A stretch of DNA of 64,000 bases from Gemmatimonas sp. (GTDB lineage Bacteria > Gemmatimonadota > Gemmatimonadetes > Gemmatimonadales > Gemmatimonadaceae). The DNA is taken from assembly GCF_021298855.1 (NCBI RefSeq), contig NZ_JAJTHI010000002.1:21769-85768 (forward strand), read 5' to 3'. A model generated the notes under the pieces. That model was not told the origin of the DNA. It did no database searches and saw only the letters and a program-made list of their open reading frames with translations. Made by a program: the position numbers and the translations under genes. Below, piece after piece: positions 16,423 to 23,369 of this stretch (the stretch's first letter is position 1; each line of letters begins with the position of its first letter).

Positions 16423-18013
16423 GAACGGCCTCCTCTTCCTGGGGGCGCGACGGCGCGTGGCCCAGCACGGGCACACTGCCGCTGAAGTCCACGTCGGCCG
16501 CCATCTCCGGACGGGCCTCGCTCATGGTGCGCAGCGCCTCGCGCGTGAACACCTTGTCCTCGTCGAAACCGAAGTCGGCATCCAATCTCGTGCCGTTGAA
16601 CTTGAGTCGCTCGAGATCGTAGAACGTCTTGTTGATGGTGGTTTTGGCGAAGGCGCGCAGGCAGCCGCGCAGATACTTCCGCTTGAACGGATCCTTCTGC
16701 CACGGATACGACAGGACCGCCTTCTTGCCGTAGAAGCGGGCATAGTTGCGGAGCACGCCCTTGAGCACCTGATCGCGCGTCATCGCGTCGGGCTGGATGA
16801 TGGGCGTCACGAAGTTGTACTTGGCGTAGTCGCGCACCTCGACGCGCTCGCCGAGTTCCTGGAACAGCTCGGCGAAGGGCCATGGCGTGTACATGTTCCA
16901 GTTGGCCATGTCCGGTTGCCAGTCCTGCGAATACTTGTAGGTCTCCTCGATCGTTTCCGGCGTTTCGCTCTCGAGTCCGATGATGAACTGCGCCTCGGCG
17001 ATCATGCCGGCCTCCTTGAGCAGGCGAATGGCGCGCTTGTTCTGCTCGAGGGTGGTCTGCTTGCGGAAGCGATCGAGCTTGAGCTGCGCGGCGGCTTCGG
17101 TGCCGAGGGAGACGTGCACGAGTCCGGCATTGCGGTAGAGGGGCAGCTCCTTCTCGTCGCGCAGGATGTCGGTGACGCGCGTGTTGATGCCCCAGTGCAC
17201 CGGCAGGTTGCGCGCAATGAGCTCTTCGCAGAGCGCGATGAACTTTTTCTTGTTGATGGTGGGTTCTTCGTCGGCCAGGATGAAGAAGCCCACCTTGTGA
17301 TCGCGCACGAGTGTTTCGATTTCATCGACGAACTTCCTGGGGTCACGCGTGCGGTACTTGCGCCAGAACTTCCACTGGCTGCAGAAGCGGCAGGTGAACG
17401 GGCAGCCGCGCGCGAAATTGGGCACGGCCACGCGGCAGTTGAGCGGGATATAGATGTACTTGTCCCACTCGAGCAGCGACCAGTCGGGGGTGAGGTCATC
17501 GAGGTTCGCAATGGGCGGGCGCGCGGGGGTGGCCACCACCTGCCCGTCTTCCACGAACGCGATGCCCTTGATGTCACGGCGGGTGGTGCGTGCCGTGCCG
17601 TCGCGCAGCCGCTGCATGAGCTCGACGATGATCTCCTCGCCTTCGCCGCGCACGATGTAATCGATCCAGGGCGCCTCGCTGAAGACCTGCTGGTACATGA
17701 AGGTGGGGTGAATGCCGCCCAGGATGGTGTGGGCGCGGGGATTCACCTCCTTCGCGATCTCCAGGGTTTTTTGCGCCTGGTAGATCATGGGCGTGATGGC
17801 GGTGGCCAGCACGGCGTCGGGCTCGAGCTCCATGAGCCGGCGACGCAGCGTGGCGTCGTCAATGTGGTTGGTCATGGCGTCCACGAACGTGATGTCCGTG
17901 AAGCCGGCGTGCCTGAGGGCGCCGCCAATGTAGGCCACCCACCCGGGGGGCCAGTTGCCGGCGATCTCCGCTCCACCGGCGTGGTAGTTGGGCTGCACAA
18001 AGACCAGCTTCAT
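16412..18013 (-). CDS. bchE: Anaerobic Mg-protoporphyrin IX monomethyl ester cyclase BchE
   Basis: A 533-residue B12-dependent radical-SAM enzyme forming the isocyclic E ring of bacteriochlorophyll with water-derived oxygen. The N-terminus has the BchE signature [19 protein letters not shown] and [10 protein letters not shown] within a cobalamin-binding domain (about 1-140). The radical-SAM motif CPFTCRFC places Cys204, 208 and 211. The ATG at 18013 has GGAG seven bases upstream. It heads the bchE-hemN-bchJ-hemJ run. No further photosynthesis genes are in the window, so the main cluster, if present, is elsewhere. Confidence 0.96.
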   Translation of the reverse strand: MKLVFVQPNYHAGGAEIAGNWPPGWVAYIGGALRHAGFTDITFVDAMTNHIDDATLRRRLMELEPDAVLATAITPMIYQAQKTLEIAKEVNPRAHTILGGIHPTFMYQQVFSEAPWIDYIVRGEGEEIIVELMQRLRDGTARTTRRDIKGIAFVEDGQVVATPARPPIANLDDLTPDWSLLEWDKYIYIPLNCRVAVPNFARGCPFTCRFCSQWKFWRKYRTRDPRKFVDEIETLVRDHKVGFFILADEEPTINKKKFIALCEELIARNLPVHWGINTRVTDILRDEKELPLYRNAGLVHVSLGTEAAAQLKLDRFRKQTTLEQNKRAIRLLKEAGMIAEAQFIIGLESETPETIEETYKYSQDWQPDMANWNMYTPWPFAELFQELGERVEVRDYAKYNFVTPIIQPDAMTRDQVLKGVLRNYARFYGKKAVLSYPWQKDPFKRKYLRGCLRAFAKTTINKTFYDLERLKFNGTRLDADFGFDEDKVFTREALRTMSEARPEMAADVDFSGSVPVLGHAPSRPQEEEAVRAC

Positions 18014-18159
18014 CGACGAGCTCCACCGTGGGTGACAAAAGGACACGCACAGGGTGCCGATGGCGGAGTGGTCCTACAGTCGGTGTTTTTGCCGGGCTTG
18101 TGTGAGGGAAGTCTTTACGTGCCGATCCGCATGTGTATATCGGAGATCGTGTGTGGGGC

Positions 18160-18384
18160 GAACGGGGAACGACAGACGGCAAACCACAGACGGCAAACCA
18201 CAGACGGCAGACGGCAGGAACTACAGACGGCAGTTCGGGAGGAGAATGGAAAGCGGCGGTCGGCGCGAAGCGCCGCCGCCGATTTCCCTACCGCAAAGGA
18301 AATCGGGCGCGCCCGCTTCGCGGCGCGCCCGTTCTTCCATGTTCCTGCGTACTGCTCACTGTGGTTCCTGCCGTCTGCCGTCTG
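18160..18384. repeat. Fold-back intergenic element with three internal hairpins
   Basis: Tandem CAGACGGCA-type repeats at about 18172-18221 are matched by their reverse complement at 18364-18384. The outer arms at 18201-18221 and 18364-18384 are perfect over 21 bp. Between them lie three adjacent hairpins: 18255-18280 (CGGCGC-GAA-GCGCCG core), 18281-18304 (GATTTCC/GGAAATC) and 18305-18330 (GGGCGCGCC/GGCGCGCCC). The rest of the 392-base gap, including the expected bchE promoter, shows no gene and no clear consensus promoter. Confidence 0.85.
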
Positions 18385-18405
18385 CTGTTCAGCGTAGTTC
18401 GCTGT

Positions 18406-20169
18406 TCAGCGGAGTTTCACCAGCAGCATGGCCCGCTCCACGCGCCCCCTCGCCGCCGCAACTGCCGCCGTGAGATCCACCGGCCCGACGACCATCTCCG
18501 GCACGCGATCGATCGCGCCAAGGTAGTACGCGCCCCACACATCCAGAATGTGCTGCTCGTGCTCGCGCGACCCGCCGCGGGCGAGCGTGTCGCGCGACAG
18601 GGTGGCCTGGGTGCGCAGGGCGCGCTCGGCGGTGGCGGCCAGTTCGTCGAGCGCCGCGCGCGCCACGGCGGGCGTGCCGTCGGCCAGCAGCAGCCCGGTC
18701 GTGAGCGCGCAGGCGCCCACGTGGCCCAGCGTGGTGGCACTCACATTCTCGATGCGATCGAGATCGGTGTGATAGAAGACGTCGGTGAAGTGCCAGAGCA
18801 GCACCGCCGGGATCTTCGCGTTGAGGAACGGGGTGTGGTCGCTCCCGCCCTCGAACGGATTGGCCTTCACCACCCATCCGGTACGGCGGGCGCGGTCGAG
18901 GCAGCGCTGCCGCACGAAGTCGTTGAACCAGTGGTGCACGATGGCCGACTCGGCGATGGGCCGTCCGCCCCACTCGCTGTGCTGGTCGTCGCCGCGCACC
19001 CACACCGCCGAGGGGTCGGGCATCTTCTCGATGAGAAAGGTGCCACCGGTGCGCGCCGTGTTCTCCCCCACCATGTCCAGCGACATGCCCCACTTCACGC
19101 CGGCGCGGCGCACGCTGTCTTCCTTGAGGAAGCGGTCGGTGCTGCGAATCTCGTCGCCCCACAGAAAGGTGAGGGTGCGCTGCGGGCGGGCGGTGCCGTT
19201 GCGCACCAGTGTGGCCGCCACGCGCGCCATCTCGGCGAGCGCGCCCACGCCGGAGGCGTTGTCGTTGGCGCCCGGTTCCTGCACATGCGCCGAGTAGACG
19301 AACCGTTCGTGCGGTGCCGAACGGCCACGCACCTCGGCCACGAGCGTGCGCTCGGGACGGCGGGCGAACGCCGTACGCACGAGGGCGTGTACCTGCACCG
19401 GCCCCGCCCGCAATGCCGTTTGCAGCGTGTCGTACGAGCGGCGGGACACGAAGAGCACCCACCCCTGGTTCACCGTGTCACGCGCGATGCCGGTGAACTG
19501 GATGGCGCCTGGGTGCTTGGTTTGCTGGTTGTATGCGGGGAGTGTCTGCGACGCCAGCACTCCGAGCGCGCCGGCACGCTGGGCGCGCGGCAGGACATTG
19601 CGTGCGTTGCCGGTGGTAAGCACCACGGCCCCCCGCACGTTGAGGGCGCGGAACGCCGAGTCACTGCCAGTGCCCACGTCCACGAGCGGAGCAGTGACGC
19701 CGCTGTCGGCGGTGGACGCCGAGTTGATGGCAATCATGTTGAGATTGCCGGCGAGCGTCTGCAGCGGGACGGGGCGTCCCACGATGGTCAGGCGCGCGTC
19801 GTGCGGTGTCCATGCGTCGCCGGCCATGGGGCGCGACTCGATGCGATACACCAGCCGCGTGCCTGGCGCAGCTGCGGCTTCGTCGACGTAACCGGCGGCG
19901 CGCAGCAGCGACGCCACGGAGTCGATGGCCAAGTCGAAGCCTTCGTTCCCCGGGAGGCGGAACCGGCGCTGCACGTACTCCACGGTCGTGAAGGCGCGCG
20001 ACCCGCTGATGCTGCGGTGCACCGCCTCGGTGATGCGCGCAAAGGCGGCCGGCATGGCACCCTCCTGCGCCCGGAGTGCCGCGTGCGGCACGCCGAGCAG
20101 GGTGCCCAGCAGGGGAACGACGAGCCGGAGCGGGACCGCGGGCCGGACGCCGCGCAGGCGCGGCGTCAT
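18406..20169 (-). CDS. Secreted M28-family metallopeptidase with PA domain
   Basis: A 587-residue protein with a signal peptide (LVVPLLGTLLGVPHAALRAQ), a protease-associated insert (about 130-240) and a zinc-aminopeptidase core. Metal-site segments are YSAHVQEPGANDNASGVG (the usual His is in SAH), GDEIRSTDRF (catalytic Glu), SLDMVGEN and GGSDHTPFL. M28 enzymes of this kind remove amino acids or dipeptides outside the cytoplasm. Its ATG overlaps the stop of the cytochrome b/c gene (ATGA), so it is the last gene of the Rieske - cytochrome b/c - peptidase unit. Confidence 0.92.
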   Translation of the reverse strand: MTPRLRGVRPAVPLRLVVPLLGTLLGVPHAALRAQEGAMPAAFARITEAVHRSISGSRAFTTVEYVQRRFRLPGNEGFDLAIDSVASLLRAAGYVDEAAAAPGTRLVYRIESRPMAGDAWTPHDARLTIVGRPVPLQTLAGNLNMIAINSASTADSGVTAPLVDVGTGSDSAFRALNVRGAVVLTTGNARNVLPRAQRAGALGVLASQTLPAYNQQTKHPGAIQFTGIARDTVNQGWVLFVSRRSYDTLQTALRAGPVQVHALVRTAFARRPERTLVAEVRGRSAPHERFVYSAHVQEPGANDNASGVGALAEMARVAATLVRNGTARPQRTLTFLWGDEIRSTDRFLKEDSVRRAGVKWGMSLDMVGENTARTGGTFLIEKMPDPSAVWVRGDDQHSEWGGRPIAESAIVHHWFNDFVRQRCLDRARRTGWVVKANPFEGGSDHTPFLNAKIPAVLLWHFTDVFYHTDLDRIENVSATTLGHVGACALTTGLLLADGTPAVARAALDELAATAERALRTQATLSRDTLARGGSREHEQHILDVWGAYYLGAIDRVPEMVVGPVDLTAAVAAARGRVERAMLLVKLR

Positions 20170-21956
20170 GGCTTGGGCGCGGAGGCGGGCTTGGCAGGCA
20201 TGCGCCAGTCGTTGCGCAACCAGTCCACGACCATGGCGATCTCCCGGTCGGAGAGACTCTTCTCCTTGCCGAACGACGGCATGCGGTCGTTGTCGCGACC
20301 GAAGAAGCGCGGGTGCTCCGGGTCGTTGATGAAGGCGATCATGTACTCGCGTGACCCCCAGCCGGTGAGCTCGGGGCTGTCGGTCCCGACGTCCTCGAAC
20401 CGGTGGCAGGAGGCGCAGCCGTAGTCGGTGTTGCGCAGGAACTCCCGGCCGGCGGCAATGCGCGCGCTGTCGCGCTGGTCGATGGCGCGCTGCCCGGGGA
20501 GTTGGGCCTGCGCCGAGAGCGCGAACACCACGTTCTGGCGGGTCAGCTTCTCCTCGGCGGTCTCGGGTTGGTGATCACCCAGCCATCCCACCATGTCCCC
20601 TTCGGCGTGGTAGGTGCCGCCCCAGTACTTCTTCGAGAGGATGGTGTCGGCGTGCAGGAAGCCGCTCAGCCAGCGGCGTGAGGCGAAGTCCTTGAGGTCG
20701 GAGGCGGAGATGGAGTCGGCCGGGAGCGGGTAGCCCATGCCGTCGTGCCCGTCGAAGCGATGACAGGAGGCACAGTTGCGGGAGAAGATGCGCGGCCCCT
20801 GCGTGTACGGATCATCGCGCATGACCGAGAGCGCGCCCGTGATGGGAATGCCGGCGCTGGCGAGTTGCACGGCGCGTTCAGCATCGCGCGTGGCCACGCG
20901 GCGCGAGATCTGGTAGTCGCTGTCGGCGCGGTCGGCCGTGATGGCCTGCACGGTGAGCAGGCCGGCACCGGCGAGCAGCACGCCCAACACGCCCACGTTG
21001 AAGCGATGCCCCAGGCGCCAGCGGCCAAGGAAGGGCATGGCCACGATGAGCAGCAGCACCAGCGTGGGAAGGATGATGGCGCCAATGATCTCCGCCTTCC
21101 CCGGGAAGTACTTGAGAAACTGGAAGAGGAAGAGGAAGTACCACTCGGGGCGTGCTGCCGCGAACTGCTCGGCCGGGTCGGCGGGGGCGCCCAGCGGGGC
21201 GCCATGTTCGCGCACCGCAAACCACAGCACGGCGGCGAACACGGCGAGACAGGCCACCGCATCCCGCAGCACCTGCTCGGGCCAGAAGCCTTCGTCGGGC
21301 TTGCGAATGGGCTGTTTGGGGGTGAGGCCGTGCCGCCGGAAGAGGTACACGTGCCCCACGATGAGCAGACCGATGGCCAGCGGCACGAGCCCGGCGTGCA
21401 ACGCGAAGAAGCGCGTGAGCGTGTGGTGGCCGTAGCTGGCGCCACCCACGAGCACGGTCTGCAGTGCGGGGCCAATGCCCGGGCTCATGCCCACGAGATT
21501 CGTGGAGACGGCCGTGCTCCAGTAGCCGTTCTGGTCCCACGGCAGCAGGTAGCCGGTGAGCGACAGCGCCAGCACGAGCAGCAGCAGCGCCACGCCGAAC
21601 CAGAAGTTCACTTCGCGCGGGGCCTTGTACGCCCCGTCGATGACCACCTGCATGAGGTGCAGCACCAGCAGCACGGTCATGGCCTGGGCGGCGAAGTGGT
21701 GGATGCCGCGCAGCAGCCAGCCGCCCCACATCTGGTGCTGAATCCAGTAGACACTCTCCCAGGCCGTCTGGGAGCTGGGGCTGTAGGACATCCACAGGAT
21801 CAACCCGGTGATGACCTGCACCGCGAAGAAGAAGGTGAGGGTGCTCCCCCACACGTACCGCCAGCGGGCGCCGCCGGGGACGTTCTCGAAGAGCGCCTCG
21901 TGCAGCAGTCCCTTGTAGCCAGTCCGGTGGTCCAGCCAGGCGCGCAGTCCACTCAT
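20166..21956 (-). CDS. Cytochrome b/b6 fused to diheme cytochrome c domain
   Basis: A 596-residue fusion: an N-terminal cytochrome b (paired heme histidines in RGIHHFAAQAMTVLLVLHLM and SYGHHTLTRFFALHAGLVPL), a subunit-IV-like part with PEWYFLFLFQFLKYFPGK, and a C-terminal region with two CASCH heme-c motifs. It acts with the Rieske protein encoded just upstream as a quinol:cytochrome c oxidoreductase, with the fused cytochrome c as built-in electron acceptor in place of a separate c1. ATG 21956 shares one base with the Rieske stop (TGATG). The longer upstream frame lies inside the Rieske gene. Confidence 0.95.
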   Translation of the reverse strand: MSGLRAWLDHRTGYKGLLHEALFENVPGGARWRYVWGSTLTFFFAVQVITGLILWMSYSPSSQTAWESVYWIQHQMWGGWLLRGIHHFAAQAMTVLLVLHLMQVVIDGAYKAPREVNFWFGVALLLLVLALSLTGYLLPWDQNGYWSTAVSTNLVGMSPGIGPALQTVLVGGASYGHHTLTRFFALHAGLVPLAIGLLIVGHVYLFRRHGLTPKQPIRKPDEGFWPEQVLRDAVACLAVFAAVLWFAVREHGAPLGAPADPAEQFAAARPEWYFLFLFQFLKYFPGKAEIIGAIILPTLVLLLIVAMPFLGRWRLGHRFNVGVLGVLLAGAGLLTVQAITADRADSDYQISRRVATRDAERAVQLASAGIPITGALSVMRDDPYTQGPRIFSRNCASCHRFDGHDGMGYPLPADSISASDLKDFASRRWLSGFLHADTILSKKYWGGTYHAEGDMVGWLGDHQPETAEEKLTRQNVVFALSAQAQLPGQRAIDQRDSARIAAGREFLRNTDYGCASCHRFEDVGTDSPELTGWGSREYMIAFINDPEHPRFFGRDNDRMPSFGKEKSLSDREIAMVVDWLRNDWRMPAKPASAPKP

Positions 21957-22498
21957 CAGACGGCAACCCGTTCGGGTGAACCCTTCCGGAAGTTCTGGAA
22001 CTTCACCCACACCTCACCATTCCGGACCACTGCTTCCAAGGGATCCATGCCGCGCGGGCTCGGGCTCTTGGGGTCGGCGATGCTGCCGTCGAGGGCGAAG
22101 CTGCTCTTGTGGCAGGGGCAGAAGTAGCCGCGCCCGGCGGCGTTGTAGCCCACGCTGCAGCCGAGGTGCGGACAGACGGAGTGGAGGACGCGTACGGCGT
22201 TCTCGCCGGTGCGCTGCACGTAGACGCTGCCCACAGGCACGTTCTCGGTGCGGTTCCACGCATCGACGAGCGTGTCGAGCACGGGGAACTTGCGGGGCAC
22301 GCCGTCCTCGGGAAGGGCGGCGAACGAGGTGACCCGCACCATGCCGCGCGTATCGCTGCGGCGGCGGAGCGGGTCGAGGATGGGAAAGAGCCCGGCGATG
22401 GGCGCGGCGATGGTGATGAGACCGCCCACGATGGCAGCGGAGACCTTGGCCACGAAGGTCCGCCGATCGGAGGGGGGGACGGGGGCGTGTTCGGACAT
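21956..22498 (-). CDS. Rieske iron-sulfur subunit of the bc complex
   Basis: A 180-residue protein with an N-terminal membrane anchor (about 20-42) and the Rieske cluster boxes CPHLGC (Cys109, His111; disulfide Cys114) and CPCHKSSF (Cys127, His130; disulfide Cys129). It carries electrons from quinol to the cytochrome c part of the neighbouring fusion protein. The ATG at 22498 is the first that leaves a normal anchor. It is the first gene of the unit and diverges from the cytochrome b562 gene. Confidence 0.96.
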   Translation of the reverse strand: MSEHAPVPPSDRRTFVAKVSAAIVGGLITIAAPIAGLFPILDPLRRRSDTRGMVRVTSFAALPEDGVPRKFPVLDTLVDAWNRTENVPVGSVYVQRTGENAVRVLHSVCPHLGCSVGYNAAGRGYFCPCHKSSFALDGSIADPKSPSPRGMDPLEAVVRNGEVWVKFQNFRKGSPERVAV

Positions 22499-22592
22499 GA
22501 TGGACGTGCACTCCGGGACGAACGGGGGCCGCAGCCGGGAAGGACGCGCGGCAGACGGCGCAGGGGCTGGGGAGATGATACGTGACGGTACC

Positions 22593-22619
22593 GCGATTCG
22601 CTGGCCGCCAGCGAATCGC
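22593..22619. repeat. Perfect 12-bp inverted repeat between divergent respiratory genes
   Basis: GCGATTCGCTGG, loop CCG, CCAGCGAATCGC. It lies in the 226-base divergent gap between the Rieske gene and the cytochrome b562 gene, close to a TATCAT box on the minus strand (22580-22575). It could be an operator or an RNA hairpin in either leader. Confidence 0.7.
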
Positions 22620-22724
22620 CCCGGTGGCGCGTACTCCTCTCGGGCTCCGGCCGTACATCGGACGGGTCCGCACCATCTGGCCACTGCACGACGCGGTGGT
22701 TGTTCCTTTCATCCCTGCCTGTAC

Positions 22725-23180
22725 ATGACCATTCGCATCCGGCAGCTCGGAACGGCGCTGGTCCTCGCCTTCTCGATGGCGGGCACCGCCCAAGCTCAGC
22801 AGGAGGAGCCGAAGACCCTGCTCGGCAAGAAGATGGCCGCCATGAACACGGCGTTCAAAGCCGTGGGGCGGCAAGTCGAGGATCCCGCGAAGAACGCGAG
22901 CACGCTCGAGCAGATTGCGATCATCGAAACCAACGCCAAGGCGTCGCTCACCCTGGAGCCGGAGAAGAAGGCCAAGGTGCCCACCGGCGAGCAGGCGAAG
23001 TTCGTGAGCGATTATCAGGCGGAGATGAAGCAGTTGCTGGCCACGGTGGAGAAGCTCAAGGCCGCCGTGAAGGCCGGGAACAACGCTGAAGCCGTGAAGA
23101 TCGTGGACGACATGAAGGCGGCACAACGCCAAGGACATCGCGAGTTCCGTCTGCGCAAGGCGGGTGCACCGCCCGTGTAA
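22725..23180 (+). CDS. Cytochrome b562 family protein
   Basis: A 151-residue periplasmic four-helix-bundle protein with a signal peptide (ALVLAFSMAGTAQAQ). The heme ligands expected for the family are in place: an early Met (KKMAAMNTAFK) and a late His (RQGHREFRLRK); there is no CxxCH, so heme is held non-covalently. Helices are rich in Lys/Ala/Glu as usual. It lies divergent from the bc complex genes and is closed by a strong terminator. Its redox partner is unknown. Confidence 0.88.
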   Translation: MTIRIRQLGTALVLAFSMAGTAQAQQEEPKTLLGKKMAAMNTAFKAVGRQVEDPAKNASTLEQIAIIETNAKASLTLEPEKKAKVPTGEQAKFVSDYQAEMKQLLATVEKLKAAVKAGNNAEAVKIVDDMKAAQRQGHREFRLRKAGAPPV

Positions 23181-23219
23181 CACGGCGGGAAACACCGCGT
23201 GATTCCTGCAGTGGCAGTG

Positions 23220-23253
23220 ACCGGCGTCCGGTACACGGACGCCGGTTTCTTTT
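23220..23253 (+). terminator. Intrinsic terminator after cytochrome b562
   Basis: ACCGGCGTCCG, loop GTACA, CGGACGCCGGT, followed by TTCTTTT. An 11-bp perfect stem with a T-rich tail, 40 bases past the stop codon. Confidence 0.93.
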
Positions 23254-23369
23254 GGGCGCATGCCAATTGCTTGCTGACGCCGACTGGCGGCTGCATTGTC
23301 GTGCGGGCGATCACCGTTTCCTGCTCCCCCTCCGCCCTCCTCCCTCCTCCCCCTCCGGAGACCCACCCC

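Noticed and set aside
18043..18054. ACACGCACAGGG on the plus strand, like the opening of a c-di-GMP-I riboswitch
   Set aside because: The remaining conserved boxes (GGGACGCAAAGCC, second domain) are missing, and no plus-strand gene follows.
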